64,000 nucleotides of DNA from Streptomyces sp. HUAS YS2 (GTDB taxonomy: Bacteria; Actinomycetota; Actinomycetes; Streptomycetales; Streptomycetaceae). The DNA is taken from contig NZ_CP137573.1 in the NCBI RefSeq assembly GCF_033343995.1, positions 6,543,001 to 6,607,000 of the forward strand, written 5' to 3'. Positions 7,848 to 16,107 of the stretch are shown piece by piece; the stretch's first letter is position 1, and every line of letters begins with the position of its first letter. The notes beneath the pieces were generated by a model. That model was not told the origin of the DNA. It saw only the letters and a list, made by a program, of their open reading frames with translations, and made no database searches. The translations under genes were made by a program, and so were the position numbers.

Positions 7848-9035
7848 TCAGCCCTGCAGCGCCTGCAGGGCCGCGATGCCCAGGGCGACCATCAGCGTCA
7901 CCACCACGAAGACGAAGAGCCGCTGCCGCAGCAGCCTCGGGTTGGCGGGCCGGCGGCCCGTCGACGTGGTCCGCACGCCCGGCCGCGAGGCCGGCGGACG
8001 TCCCCCACCGGTACGCGACGCCTGCGACCGGCCCGAGGTCCCGCCCGTCCGCGGCCCGGACGGCCGCGACGGCGGGTTCTTGCCCCGCGCCGGACCGGAG
8101 GCCGTGCTCCCGGCGCCGGTCGTCCGCTCCGTGTACCGCTCCGTCGGCCGTACCGTCTGGCGGGTCTGCTCGACCCGCTCCCGCTGCGCCGGCGGGCGCG
8201 CGTCCGGCAGACCCTGCGCCTCCCGCGCCGCGATCTCCTTCAGCCGCATCGACAGCTGCAGCGTGCTCGGCCGCTCCTCCGGGTCCTTCGCCAGGCAGGC
8301 CCGCACCAGCGGGGCCAGCGCGTCCGGGACGCCGTGCAGCTGCGGCTCCTCGTGCACCACCCGGTACAGCATGACCTCGGAACTGCCGTGCCCGAAGGGC
8401 GAGTCCGCCATGGCCGCGTACGCGAGCGTCGCGCCCAGCGAGAAGACGTCCGTGGCCGGCGTGACGGCCGCGCCGCGCACCTGCTCGGGTGCCAGAAAGC
8501 CGGGGGAGCCGACCGCGGTCCCGACGTGCGTCAGGGTGCTCGCCCCGGTCGCCCAGGCGATGCCGAAGTCGATGATCCGCGGGCCCTTGGGGGAGAGCAG
8601 GATGTTCGACGGCTTGAGGTCCCGGTGGACCACCCCGGCCTCGTGCACCGCCACCAGGCCCTCGGAGAGCGCCGCGCCGATCGAGGCCACGTCGGCGGCC
8701 CGCAGCGGGCCCTCCTCGGCCACCCGGTCGTGCAGCGACGGGCCGGGCACGTACTGGGTCGCGAACCAGGGCCGGTCGGCGTCCAGGTCCGCCGCGACCA
8801 GCCGGGCCGTGCAGCCGCCGCGGATCCGCCGCGCGGCGGACACCTCGCGGGCGAACCGCGAACGGAACTCCTGGTCCTCCGCCAGGTCCGGCCGGATCAC
8901 CTTGAGTGCGACGCGCTGTCCGCGCCGGTCCGAGCCGAGATAGACGACCCCCATCCCGCCCGCGCCGAGGCGCCGGTGGAGCCGGAACGACCCGACGATC
9001 CGCGGATCCTCGCGCCGGAGCCGCATCATCGCCAT
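7848..9035 (-). CDS. Hanks-type serine/threonine protein kinase with C-terminal membrane anchor
   Basis: A 395-aa eukaryotic-like kinase. The glycine loop GAGGMG (residues 24-29), the ATP lysine K45, the HRDLKPSN catalytic loop with D139, and DFG at 156-158 are all present, so it should be active. Residues about 280-370 are a Pro/Arg/Ser/Thr-rich linker. A single hydrophobic segment (about 376-392) lies near the C-terminus with almost nothing after it, so the kinase domain is cytoplasmic and there is no PASTA or other extracellular sensor. ATG at 9035 follows GGGGA; a longer open frame upstream crosses a non-coding region. The target is unknown. Confidence 0.9.
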   Translation of the reverse strand: MAMMRLRREDPRIVGSFRLHRRLGAGGMGVVYLGSDRRGQRVALKVIRPDLAEDQEFRSRFAREVSAARRIRGGCTARLVAADLDADRPWFATQYVPGPSLHDRVAEEGPLRAADVASIGAALSEGLVAVHEAGVVHRDLKPSNILLSPKGPRIIDFGIAWATGASTLTHVGTAVGSPGFLAPEQVRGAAVTPATDVFSLGATLAYAAMADSPFGHGSSEVMLYRVVHEEPQLHGVPDALAPLVRACLAKDPEERPSTLQLSMRLKEIAAREAQGLPDARPPAQRERVEQTRQTVRPTERYTERTTGAGSTASGPARGKNPPSRPSGPRTGGTSGRSQASRTGGGRPPASRPGVRTTSTGRRPANPRLLRQRLFVFVVVTLMVALGIAALQALQG

Positions 9036-9234
9036 GTCCGTCCCCTGGTCGTCCGTTCTGACGTGGCACAGCTTACGTAGTGCCGCCCCGGTGTGCTCAT
9101 AGGCCGCGCCCTCCCGGCCCGATCGATTGTCAGTGCCCGGTGGGAGACTTGAGGGGTGGTCAGGAGGCCGCCGTGCGGCGGCCCCCGGGTCCTGCACGTT
9201 CCCAATGGCCCGTCGCAGAAGGGGGATTGGATCG

Positions 9235-9477
9235 ATGAAGGGTGACCGGGTGGAGATAGTCGTGGACGCGGGGGACACGACGCGGACGTACGAAGTGGTG
9301 GCAAGCCGGGCGGGCCGCAGGGTCGAGACCGCGGTGCGCCGGGGGGTGGTGGAAGTGAGCGAAGTCACGCGGAACGGGGCCGTGGTGCGGACCGCCCGCT
9401 TCATGGCGAACCGGGTCCTCGCCCTGGTCGAGCAGCCCGTCCCCCGCGAGGCCGCCGGGGAGGGTTCCGAGGGCTGA
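9235..9477 (+). CDS. small conserved hypothetical protein (80 aa)
   Basis: An 80-aa product rich in beta-prone segments (DRVEIVVDAGDTTRTYEVV, then RRGVVEVSEVT) with a hydrophobic end and an acidic tail. I do not recognise the family. ATG 9235 has a purine-rich AGAAGGGGG upstream; an in-frame ATG at 9205 would add ten basic residues. It lies in the divergent region opposite the kinase and could share its promoter region. Codon use, with G/C third positions, supports a real gene. Confidence 0.65.
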   Translation: MKGDRVEIVVDAGDTTRTYEVVASRAGRRVETAVRRGVVEVSEVTRNGAVVRTARFMANRVLALVEQPVPREAAGEGSEG

Positions 9478-9723
9478 GCCCCAGGCCAGGGGCCCGGCCC
9501 GGGGGCTCCCCCTCCGGGAAGTCCCCCAGGCCGGGCCGGGCGTCTCCACCCAGGGGAGTACGCCGCAAGGGGTGGGCTCATCCTCCGGGAGGCCCGGAAG
9601 CCGGTACGCGGGCATGACGCCGGGGCCCTGTCGCTTCCCTAATGTTGAGGTCAAGCGGCGGGTGGCGCACTCGTCCCCCGAGGTCAGACACCCGCCGCTG
9701 TCGGACATGACAGGAGAGGAACC

Positions 9724-9891
9724 ATGGCGCACACGGCACCCCGCACGATGAGCCGTACGCAGGGCCGCCGCCACCCGCTGGTGGCCACGGCCATGGTCCT
9801 CCCGCTCGCGACCCTGCTCGTCGTCGTCTTCGGCGGCTGGGACGCGGTGGTCACACAGGCGTCGTCCGTGGGCGTGATGCTGGGGCGCTGA
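9724..9891 (+). CDS. short single-span membrane protein (55 aa)
   Basis: A 55-residue frame starting MAHTAPRTMSRTQGRRHP, with a basic N-terminus followed by one hydrophobic helix (PLVATAMVLPLATLLVVVFG) and a short polar tail ending MLGR. The ribosome site AGGAGAGG lies four bases before ATG 9724, one of the strongest in the window. No family is recognised. It is either a small membrane peptide with the tail outside, or a signal-anchored protein. Confidence 0.6.
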   Translation: MAHTAPRTMSRTQGRRHPLVATAMVLPLATLLVVVFGGWDAVVTQASSVGVMLGR

Positions 9892-9971
9892 GCGGCGCCC
9901 CGGACCCGGGAGAGCGGCCCGGGTCGGGGACATCCGGCCACCAACCCCGTGGGGACGGGGGTGCGGCGGAC

Positions 9972-10020
9972 GACAGCGTTTGGCCGGTCAGCTGGGGAGC
10001 TGACCGGCCATCGCGCTGTC
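9972..10020. terminator. long stem-loop between small membrane protein and APH-like gene
   Basis: GGCCGGTCAGCT (9982-9993), loop GGGG, AGCTGACCGGCC (9998-10009) form a perfect 12-bp stem. Flanking GACAGCG/CGCTGTC extends it across a small internal loop. It separates the 55-aa gene from the downstream leaderless promoter and is probably a terminator. Confidence 0.65.
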
Positions 10021-10029
10021 CGGGCCCCG

Positions 10030-10042
10030 TACGCTCCTTCCG
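10030..10042 (+). promoter_or_regulatory. leaderless -10 of the APH-like gene
   Basis: TACGCT at 10030-10035 lies six bases before GTG 10042, so transcription would start at or next to the start codon. No Shine-Dalgarno is present. Confidence 0.5.
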
Positions 10043-11067
10043 TGGCCGAACACAGCACCGCCGTCCTGAGCGAACTCAGCCGCTTCGCCCGCGCCGCCGC
10101 GCACCCCACGGTCGGTCGCGTCCCCGCACCCCGGGACCCCTGCCGCGCCTGCGGCAACACCCCTGCCGCCCCCGGCCGCACCGCCGCGGACGTGCTCGCC
10201 GACCGGGCCGACGGCACCGTCGTCCGGCACGGCGCCGCCGTCGCGAAGGCCCACGCGCCCGGAACCGACCCCGCGGGCCACGCCGCCCGCGTCGCCGTCG
10301 CCGCGGCCCCGGCCCTCCGCGGCATCCTCCTGCCGCCACTGCCCCTACCCCTACCCCTTGCGGACGCCACCGTCGCCGGCCGCCCCGTGACCGCCTGGCC
10401 GTACGGCGCCCCCGTGGACCCGTCGGACCCGGACGCCGCGCCCTGGGCGGAGACGGCCCGCCTCCTCGCCCTGCTGCACCGCACCCCGCCGCCCGCGACC
10501 GCTGCCGGCCCGCTCCCGCCGCACCGCGGCCCCGCGAAGGCCGCCCACGCCGTCGCCCGGCTCACCGCGAAGCTCCCGCACCCGGCCGCCGCACCCGTGC
10601 TGCGCGCATGGGCGGGCCTGCCCGCCTGGGCCCGCGACGAGGCGCCCCCGCCCCGTGGGGACGTCCTCTGCCACGGCGACCTGCACCTCGGGCAGCTGGT
10701 CCGCCATCCCGCCCCCGACGGCCCCTGGCTCCTCATCGACGTGGACGACCTGGGCCTCGGCGAACCCGCCTGGGACCTGGCGCGCCCCGCCGCCTGGTAC
10801 GCCGCCGGGATCCTGCCGCCCGAGATCTGGTCGGACTTCCTGGGCGCGTACCGTGCGTCCGGCGGCCCCGCCGTTCCCGCCGACGGCGACCCGTGGCCCC
10901 AACTCGACGTCCCCGCCCGCGCCCTGACCGTGCAGACCGCGGCCCTCGCGCTGGTGAAGAGCACCGAGGAGGACCGCCCGCTCGACGAGGTGGAGCAGGT
11001 GATGATCGACACCTGCGCCCGAATCGCTTCCGTCCGAACCGAGTTGGACGGTCTGGCGTCATCGTAG
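10042..11067 (+). CDS. aminoglycoside phosphotransferase-like kinase (APH fold)
   Basis: A 341-aa protein-kinase-like phosphotransferase. The catalytic loop CHGDLHLGQLV (H211, D213) and the metal-binding LLIDVDDLGLGEPAWDLARP are the Brenner and DxD motifs of the APH/choline-kinase superfamily. The N-terminal half is Ala/Pro-rich and holds CRACGNTPAAPGRTAADVLADR, which does not look like a normal nucleotide-binding beta-sheet, though VVRHGAAVAKAHAPG resembles the region with the ATP lysine. Such genes are common in Streptomyces chromosomes, and most do not confer resistance. The substrate is unknown. The start is the leaderless GTG at 10042. Confidence 0.8.
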   Translation: MAEHSTAVLSELSRFARAAAHPTVGRVPAPRDPCRACGNTPAAPGRTAADVLADRADGTVVRHGAAVAKAHAPGTDPAGHAARVAVAAAPALRGILLPPLPLPLPLADATVAGRPVTAWPYGAPVDPSDPDAAPWAETARLLALLHRTPPPATAAGPLPPHRGPAKAAHAVARLTAKLPHPAAAPVLRAWAGLPAWARDEAPPPRGDVLCHGDLHLGQLVRHPAPDGPWLLIDVDDLGLGEPAWDLARPAAWYAAGILPPEIWSDFLGAYRASGGPAVPADGDPWPQLDVPARALTVQTAALALVKSTEEDRPLDEVEQVMIDTCARIASVRTELDGLASS

Positions 11068-11107
11068 GGTGAGTACCCCATTCGAACGGCGAGGAGTTGA
11101 GCCGAGC

Positions 11108-11374
11108 ATGCAGTGTCCCAAGTGCCATGCCCCGATGCACACGTACAACCGCAACGGCATCCAGATAGAGCAGTGCAGCGGCTGCCGGGGGATCTTCCTG
11201 GACTACGGCGAGCTGGAGGCCCTGACCCGGCTCGAGTCCCAGTGGGTCCAGCAGGCCCCGCCCGCCGCCCCGCCGGCCGCTCCCGCCTGGGGTGCCCCGC
11301 ACCACGGCGGCCACGGCCACCACGGCGGTCACCACCACCAGCGCGGCTTCGGCCGGATGCTCTTCTCCTCCTGA
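11108..11374 (+). CDS. TFIIB-type zinc-ribbon protein (88 aa)
   Basis: The N-terminal ribbon MQCPKCHAPM...EQCSGCRGIFLDYGELEAL carries C3, C6, C23 and C26, the zf-TFIIB pattern found in small bacterial proteins of unknown role. It is followed by a Pro/Ala linker and a Gly/His-rich tail (HHGGHGHHGGHHHQRG) that could bind metal. The ATG at 11108 sits right before the domain, with GAGGAG about 11 bases upstream. An earlier GTG at 11069 would add 13 residues. It may be a metal-binding or nucleic-acid-binding accessory protein; no neighbour clarifies this. Confidence 0.85.
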   Translation: MQCPKCHAPMHTYNRNGIQIEQCSGCRGIFLDYGELEALTRLESQWVQQAPPAAPPAAPAWGAPHHGGHGHHGGHHHQRGFGRMLFSS

Positions 11375-11386
11375 CCGGGAGAACGA

Positions 11387-11423
11387 CGGAACCCCCGGCC
11401 ACGAGATGCGGCCGGGGGTTCCG
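11387..11423. terminator. bidirectional stem-loop between zinc-ribbon gene and tRNA cluster
   Basis: CGGAACCCCCGGCC (11387-11400) pairs perfectly with GGCCGGGGGTTCCG (11410-11423) around a 9-nt loop. It ends both the plus-strand gene and the minus-strand tRNA operon, whose last tRNA ends at 11429. Confidence 0.8.
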
Positions 11424-11428
11424 GGTGG

Positions 11429-11500
11429 TGCGCGATACTGGGATTGAACCAGTGACCTCTTCCGTGTCAGGGAAGCGCTCTCCCGCTGAGCTAATCGCGC
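11429..11500 (-). tRNA. tRNA-Val (GAC), copy 1
   Basis: A 72-nt cloverleaf with acceptor GCGCGAT/ATCGCGC, D arm GCTC-GAGC, anticodon stem CTTCC/GGAAG around anticodon GAC, and T arm ACTGG/CCAGT. It is the only Val copy here with an encoded 3' CCA (11426-11428). Confidence 0.97.
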
Positions 11501-11539
11501 GGGACGGTCCCAAACCATACAGGACCAGGTGTTACTGCG

Positions 11540-11611
11540 TGCGCGATACTGGGATTGAACCAGTGACCTCTTCCGTGTCAGGGAAGCGCTCTCCCGCTGA
11601 GCTAATCGCGC
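11540..11611 (-). tRNA. tRNA-Val (GAC), copy 2
   Basis: Identical 72-nt sequence to copy 1, exactly 111 bp away. The base after the discriminator A is not followed by CCA, so the tail must be added by CCA-transferase. Confidence 0.97.
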
Positions 11612-11650
11612 GGGACGGTCCATGTGGACCGGATCTTCAGTTGTGCTGCG

Positions 11651-11722
11651 TGCGCGATACTGGGATTGAACCAGTGACCTCTTCCGTGTCAGGGAAGCGC
11701 TCTCCCGCTGAGCTAATCGCGC
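11651..11722 (-). tRNA. tRNA-Val (GAC), copy 3
   Basis: Third identical copy, again 111 bp from its neighbour, without encoded CCA. It lies directly downstream of tRNA-Cys in the same minus-strand operon. Confidence 0.97.
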
Positions 11723-11726
11723 TTGG

Positions 11727-11797
11727 AGGTGGAGACGGGATTTGAACCCGTGTAGACGGCTTTGCAGGCCGTTGCCTCGCCTCTCGGCCACTCCACC
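11727..11797 (-). tRNA. tRNA-Cys (GCA)
   Basis: A 71-nt cloverleaf with acceptor GGTGGAG/CTCCACC, discriminator U (the Cys identity base), and anticodon GCA in the loop CTGCAAA. CCA is encoded at 11724-11726, two bases from tRNA-Val copy 3, implying co-transcription and processing. Confidence 0.97.
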
Positions 11798-11836
11798 AGG
11801 AGTGAATACGGGGGTTCGGGAAGATCCCCCACATCG

Positions 11837-11909
11837 AGCGGACGACGAGATTCGAACTCGCGACCCTCACCTTGGCAAGGTGATGCTCTACCAACTGAGC
11901 CACGTCCGC
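11837..11909 (-). tRNA. tRNA-Gly (GCC)
   Basis: A 73-nt cloverleaf with acceptor GCGGACG/CGTCCGC and anticodon GCC in TTGCCAA. First tRNA of the Gly-Cys-Val cluster in transcription order. No CCA is encoded. Confidence 0.97.
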
Positions 11910-12128
11910 TTGTCGTTTCCGTTTCGCTTGCGCGTCCCGGCGACGTGTTGAACTCTAGCGGATTCTCCGGCCAGTACAAAAACGCGTTTCCGCAGCGTGC
12001 TGACCTGTGGCCGAGCCGACGCCGATCTCCGTACGCCGCGCGTTCACTCCGCGTGGCCCATCGGTGCCTCCCGGACCCCCTCGCGCGTGCGCCCGCCGCT
12101 CGCCCCGGCGCACCACCCACCGCGGCCC

Positions 12129-12142
12129 TAGACTCACAACCG
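12129..12142 (+). promoter_or_regulatory. leaderless -10 of pabB
   Basis: TAGACT at 12129-12134 lies seven bases before GTG 12142, with no Shine-Dalgarno between. This placement supports GTG 12142 over the longer frame from 12007. Confidence 0.5.
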
Positions 12143-13203
12143 TGCACGACCTCGCTCCTCTGGCCCGCTTCGGCGGCCTCGTCGCTACCGACCTCAGGGA
12201 CGTCACCCATGACCCCGAGGCGCTCGACTCCTCCGGTTTCTGGGCCGTCGCGGCCGACTTCGAAGGCAGGCTCACCTGTGCCCGCTTCGCGGACGTCCGC
12301 CCGGCCCCCGTCCCCGCGCCCGTCGCGGGCGGCTGGCGCGGCCCCGCCGCCGACGCCTGGACCTCCTCCTTGGACCGGACCGCCTACACCGAGGGCGTCC
12401 GCCGGGTCCGCGCGCACATCGCGCGCGGCGAGGTGTACCAGGCGAACCTCTGCCGGGTGCTCTCCGCGCCGCTGCCCGACCCCGACGCCGCCGACGTCGA
12501 CGCCCTGACCGCGCTGCTGGCCCGCGGCAACCCCGCCCCGTACGCCGGAACGATTCGGCTGCCCGCGCACGGCGTGGAGATCGCCACCGCCTCGCCCGAG
12601 CTGTTCCTGCGCCGCGAGGGCGTGCGGATCTCCTCCGGCCCCATCAAGGGCACCGGCCGGACCGCGGCCGACCTTCTCCCCAAGGACCACGCCGAGAACG
12701 TGATGATCGTCGACCTGGTCCGCAACGACCTGGGACGCGTCTGCGAGACCGGCACCGTCACCGTCCCCGCGCTCTGCGAGGTCGAGGAGCACCCCGGCCT
12801 CGTCCACCTGGTCTCCACCGTCAGCGGCCTGCTGCGCGAGGACGCCGGCTGGAGCGAGGTGCTGGCCGCGACCTTCCCGCCCGGCTCGGTCACCGGCGCG
12901 CCCAAGTCCAGCGCCCTGCGGATCATCGAGTCCCTGGAGACCGCGCCCCGCGGCCCCTACTGCGGCGGCATCGGCTGGGTGGACGCCGACGCCGACACCG
13001 CCGAGCTGGCCGTCGGCATACGCACCTTCTGGATCGACCGCGCCGCCCCAGGCGGGCCCGCCCTGCGGTTCGGCACCGGCGCCGGCATCACCTGGGGCTC
13101 CGACCCCGAACGCGAGTGGGACGAGACCGAGCTGAAGGCGTCCCGACTGCTCGCGGTAGCGTCGGGCACGTACGAGGCGAGCGAAAGGGCCGTTTCTCTT
13201 TGA
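12142..13203 (+). CDS. pabB: aminodeoxychorismate synthase component I / chorismate-binding enzyme
   Basis: A 353-aa chorismate-binding enzyme that converts chorismate with ammonia to 4-amino-4-deoxychorismate for p-aminobenzoate and folate. The signature SGPIKGTGRTAADLLPKD contains the PIKGT lysine that acts as nucleophile in PabB and separates it from anthranilate synthase. It is followed by LVRNDLGRVCETGTV and FPPGSVTGAPKSSA. At about 350 residues it is a short form lacking the full N-terminal TrpE-like subdomain and any glutamine amidotransferase domain. The next gene on the same strand is the matching lyase, PabC, which overlaps or nearly overlaps it. Anthranilate synthase or salicylate synthase is less likely given PIKGT and this partner. 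Confidence 0.9.
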   Translation: MHDLAPLARFGGLVATDLRDVTHDPEALDSSGFWAVAADFEGRLTCARFADVRPAPVPAPVAGGWRGPAADAWTSSLDRTAYTEGVRRVRAHIARGEVYQANLCRVLSAPLPDPDAADVDALTALLARGNPAPYAGTIRLPAHGVEIATASPELFLRREGVRISSGPIKGTGRTAADLLPKDHAENVMIVDLVRNDLGRVCETGTVTVPALCEVEEHPGLVHLVSTVSGLLREDAGWSEVLAATFPPGSVTGAPKSSALRIIESLETAPRGPYCGGIGWVDADADTAELAVGIRTFWIDRAAPGGPALRFGTGAGITWGSDPEREWDETELKASRLLAVASGTYEASERAVSL

Positions 13204-13217
13204 ACGCGACGAACGCG

Positions 13218-14045
13218 ATGAAGCTGTGGGTCAACGGCGGGTTGCACGAGGCGGCCGACGCCCGGGTCTCGGTCCTGGACCACGGGCTGACCGTCGGCGA
13301 CGGGATCTTCGAGACGGTCAAGGCCGTCCGTGGCGAGACCTTCGCGCTCACCCTGCACCTGGAGCGCCTCACCCGCTCCGCACGGGGCCTGGGCCTGCCC
13401 GACCCCGACCTCGACGAGGTCCGCCGGGCCTGCGCCGCCGTCCTCGAGGCCAACCCGATGGAGCTCGGCCGGCTCCGCATCACGTACACCGGCGGCGTCT
13501 CGCCGCTCGGCTCCGAGCGCGGCGACGCCGGGCCCGGCCTGGTCGTGGCGCTCGGTGAGACCCGGCGGCGCCCGGACAGCACCGCGGTGATCACCGTCCC
13601 GTGGACCCGCAACGAACGCGGCGCGCTGGTGGGCCTGAAGACCACCTCGTACGCGGAGAACGTCGTCGCCCTCGCCCGGGCGAGCGAGCACGGCGCCTCC
13701 GAGGCGCTGTTCGCGAACACCGTGGGCGAGCTGTGCGAGGGCACCGGCTCCAACGTCTTCGTCGTCCTCGACGGCCGCATCCACACCCCGCCCGTCTCGT
13801 CCGGCTGCCTGGCCGGCATCACCCGCGCGCTCGCCGTGGAGTGGACCGGCGCGGTGGAGAAGGACCTGCCGCTGGACGTCCTGGAGCACGCCGAGGAGGT
13901 CTTCCTGACCTCCACGCTGCGCGACGTCCAGGCCGTGCACCGGGTCGACGGCCACGAGCTGCCCGGCGCGCCCGGGCCGGTCACGGCCAAGGCCATGCGC
14001 GTCTTCGACGAGCGGGCGGCGGCCGACAAGGACCCGCGCTTGTAG
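13218..14045 (+). CDS. pabC: 4-amino-4-deoxychorismate lyase / class IV aminotransferase
   Basis: A 275-aa fold-type IV PLP enzyme. K141 in GLKTTSYAENVV is the PLP-binding lysine, and the phosphate-binding SNVFVVLDG lies near residue 190. Next to pabB, the likely reaction is loss of pyruvate from aminodeoxychorismate to give p-aminobenzoate. A D-amino-acid or branched-chain aminotransferase of the same fold cannot be excluded. ATG 13218 starts right at the conserved first strand. A TTG at 13200 overlapping the pabB stop as TTGA, with AAAGGG upstream, would add six residues and give translational coupling; either start is possible. Confidence 0.85.
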   Translation: MKLWVNGGLHEAADARVSVLDHGLTVGDGIFETVKAVRGETFALTLHLERLTRSARGLGLPDPDLDEVRRACAAVLEANPMELGRLRITYTGGVSPLGSERGDAGPGLVVALGETRRRPDSTAVITVPWTRNERGALVGLKTTSYAENVVALARASEHGASEALFANTVGELCEGTGSNVFVVLDGRIHTPPVSSGCLAGITRALAVEWTGAVEKDLPLDVLEHAEEVFLTSTLRDVQAVHRVDGHELPGAPGPVTAKAMRVFDERAAADKDPRL

Positions 14046-14102
14046 GGCACAGGACCGCAAAACCTGGTGACGTCGGGCCGCGGGGCAGGTAGAACAACCG
14101 TG

Positions 14103-14942
14103 ATGACCACCACCCTGCGGCCGACCGGGCCGCTCCAGACGGCCGCCGACGGCACGCGCTCTCGCGCGTACGACGTGTGCGTGAACAGCAGACCGGTCGG
14201 CGTCGTCCGGCTCGCCACCGACCCCGGGTTCGGCCGGGAGGCCGGCGTGATCGAGTCCCTGCGGATCGACGAGGCGGACCGGCGGCGCGGCCGCGGCACG
14301 GTCGCCGCGCTCGCGGCGGAGGAGGTGCTGCGCGGCTGGGGCTGCACCCAGGTGCACGTCTCGGTGCCCCCCGAGGCCGGGATCGCGCAGCGGATGGTGG
14401 AGGCCTTCGGCTACACCGAGCGCAGCCGCAACATGGTCAAGGACCTCGCCGGACCGCCCCCGGCGCTGCCTGACGGCATCGAGACGCGGCCGATGACGCG
14501 GGAGGAGTTCGTCGTCTGGGAGGCGGCGGGCCGGCAGAGCTACGCGGAGAGCTGGATCGCCCGCGGCGTGCCCGAGGACCAGGCCCACGCCAAGGCCGAG
14601 GCGAGCCACCGGGACCTGCTGCCCGAGGGGCTCGACAGCCCCGGCGTCTCCATCGAAGTCGTCCTGCGGGACGGAGCGCTCGTCGGCCACGTGTGGACCG
14701 CGCGGCGCGAGCTGGAGCCGGGCGTCAGCGGCTGGTACGTGTACGACGTCCTGGTCGACGCCGAGCAGCGCGGCCACGGCTACGGCCGGGCCCTGATGCT
14801 CCTGGCCGAGCGGGTCGCCGCGGATGCCGGGGCGAGCCTGCTCGGACTGCACGTCTTCGCGGGCAACACCCCGGCCCTGGCCCTCTACGAGTCGCTCGGC
14901 TACCGCACGACCCACGTCAACAGCTACAAGACGCTGCTGTAG
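14103..14942 (+). CDS. tandem GNAT N-acetyltransferase
   Basis: A 279-aa protein with two GNAT halves. The N-terminal half (residues ~20-120) has RIDEADRRRGRGTVAALAAEE, and the C-terminal half (~135-279) has LVDAEQRGHGYGRALMLLAE and FAGNTPALALYESLGY, which is the better conserved acetyl-CoA-binding copy. In such twin-GNAT proteins usually one half is catalytic. The substrate is unknown. TAGAAC seven bases before ATG 14103 suggests a leaderless transcript. It converges on the DsbA-like gene 37 bp away. Confidence 0.88.
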   Translation: MTTTLRPTGPLQTAADGTRSRAYDVCVNSRPVGVVRLATDPGFGREAGVIESLRIDEADRRRGRGTVAALAAEEVLRGWGCTQVHVSVPPEAGIAQRMVEAFGYTERSRNMVKDLAGPPPALPDGIETRPMTREEFVVWEAAGRQSYAESWIARGVPEDQAHAKAEASHRDLLPEGLDSPGVSIEVVLRDGALVGHVWTARRELEPGVSGWYVYDVLVDAEQRGHGYGRALMLLAERVAADAGASLLGLHVFAGNTPALALYESLGYRTTHVNSYKTLL

Positions 14943-14979
14943 TCGCCTGTGGCGACGGCGGGCCCGGCCGCCGCGGCGG

Positions 14980-15501
14980 CTAGCCCTGCGCCAGCAGGCG
15001 GTCGGCGATCGTCTCGATGCGCTCGCGCAGGCCGTCCTGGCTCTGGCCGCCGTCGAGGCGCTCGCCGTCGATCACGTACGTCGGGGTGCCGGTGATCTTG
15101 ATGGCCTTGCCCTCCGCCTGGTCGGCGTCGACGATCAGCAGGTGCCGGCCGTCGATCAGCGCGGTGTCGAACTCCTCGGCGTCGAGCCCCAGTTCACCGG
15201 CCACCTCGAGCAGCACCGGCTCGCCCCGGTCGCCCAGCTCGGCCGTCCTGGCCAGCAGCGCCTCCGCGTACGGCCAGCCCTTGCCCTGGTCGGCCGCCTC
15301 CTCGGCGGCCTGCGCGGCGGCGTACGCGTGCTTGTGCTTCTCCAGCGGGAAGTGCCGCAGCCGTACGTCGAGCCGCTCGCCGTACTTCGCGCGCAGCGCG
15401 CGCACGTCGTCGAGGGCGCGCAGGCAGTCGGGGCACTGGAGGTCGAACCAGGCCTCCAGGACGACGGGGGAGAAGGGGGCACCGGTGGTGGGGTCGCTCA
15501 T
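14980..15501 (-). CDS. DsbA-family thiol-disulfide oxidoreductase (cytoplasmic form)
   Basis: A 173-aa thioredoxin-fold protein with an inserted helical domain. The active site CPDC (C23/C26) lies after the first strand WFDLQ, and the cis-proline loop TGTPTYVIDGERL is near residue 140. There is no signal peptide or membrane span, so it acts in the cytoplasm, like FrnE/2-hydroxychromene isomerase-like DsbA relatives. The ATG at 15501 is chosen because the frame upstream is non-coding. It is divergent from the membrane-protein gene at 15676, and its redox partner is not apparent. Confidence 0.85.
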   Translation of the reverse strand: MSDPTTGAPFSPVVLEAWFDLQCPDCLRALDDVRALRAKYGERLDVRLRHFPLEKHKHAYAAAQAAEEAADQGKGWPYAEALLARTAELGDRGEPVLLEVAGELGLDAEEFDTALIDGRHLLIVDADQAEGKAIKITGTPTYVIDGERLDGGQSQDGLRERIETIADRLLAQG

Positions 15502-15675
15502 GGGGACCAGTCTTCCAGCCCGCTCCCGGACCGCCCCACCGGGACCTGGGGAGGAGATCCGTCCCGGAGATGTCCCGGAGATCCGGCTCCGGGCGACCCG
15601 GTCCGTGGCCCCGCACCGCCCCGGCGGTGCAGGATGGAAGGGACGTATCGCCCATGCCACTGCCAGGAGGACCGG

Positions 15676-16107
15676 ATGCTTGCCGAGACTGTGTGTTCCG
15701 CGGTGGCCGCGGCGGGCCTGGGCATCGCCGCGATCACGGCGTACCGCAAGCGGTTCCTGTCCGCGGCCCGGATCGCCGCCTACGCGCTCGTACCGCTCGG
15801 CCTGGTGATGACCGGCGCCGTGCAGTGGCTGGCCGACACCGCCTTCAGTCCGATGGCCTGGGCCGGATTCGGTGTGCTCGGCGTGGCCTGGATGCTGTTC
15901 ATGACCACCCGCGCGGTGGAGCGGCGGCGGACCGGAGAGGCCGGAAAGGGTGTGCCCGGCAAGGAGCGGAAGGCGGCGGCCGAGCCGTCCGCGTCCGGGC
16001 CGGCACTCGGCCGGGGGCAGCGTGGCGCGGCGGCCAAGCCTCCGGCGGCGGCCGACGGCGAGGACTTCAGCGACATCGAGGCGATTCTGAAGAAGCACGG
16101 CCTCTGA
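15676..16107 (+). CDS. small membrane protein with charged cytoplasmic tail
   Basis: A 143-aa protein with up to three hydrophobic segments in the first ~80 residues (AETVCSAVAAAGLGIAAIT, AAYALVPLGLVMTGAVQWL, MAWAGFGVLGVAWMLFMTT). These are followed by a basic Ala/Lys/Arg-rich linker and an acidic C-terminal helix ending DFSDIEAILKKHGL. That conserved end looks like a docking peptide. AGGAGG lies five bases before ATG 15676. No function is recognised. Confidence 0.8.
   Translation: MLAETVCSAVAAAGLGIAAITAYRKRFLSAARIAAYALVPLGLVMTGAVQWLADTAFSPMAWAGFGVLGVAWMLFMTTRAVERRRTGEAGKGVPGKERKAAAEPSASGPALGRGQRGAAAKPPAAADGEDFSDIEAILKKHGL

Noticed and set aside
10042..11067. Aminoglycoside resistance gene
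   Set aside because: Only the general APH catalytic motifs are present; the N-terminal part does not match any resistance kinase I know, and such homologues are common chromosomal genes.
11426..11910. tRNA cluster as an attachment site of an integrated element
   Set aside because: No integrase, excisionase, direct repeat of a tRNA 3' end or atypical composition is visible on either side.
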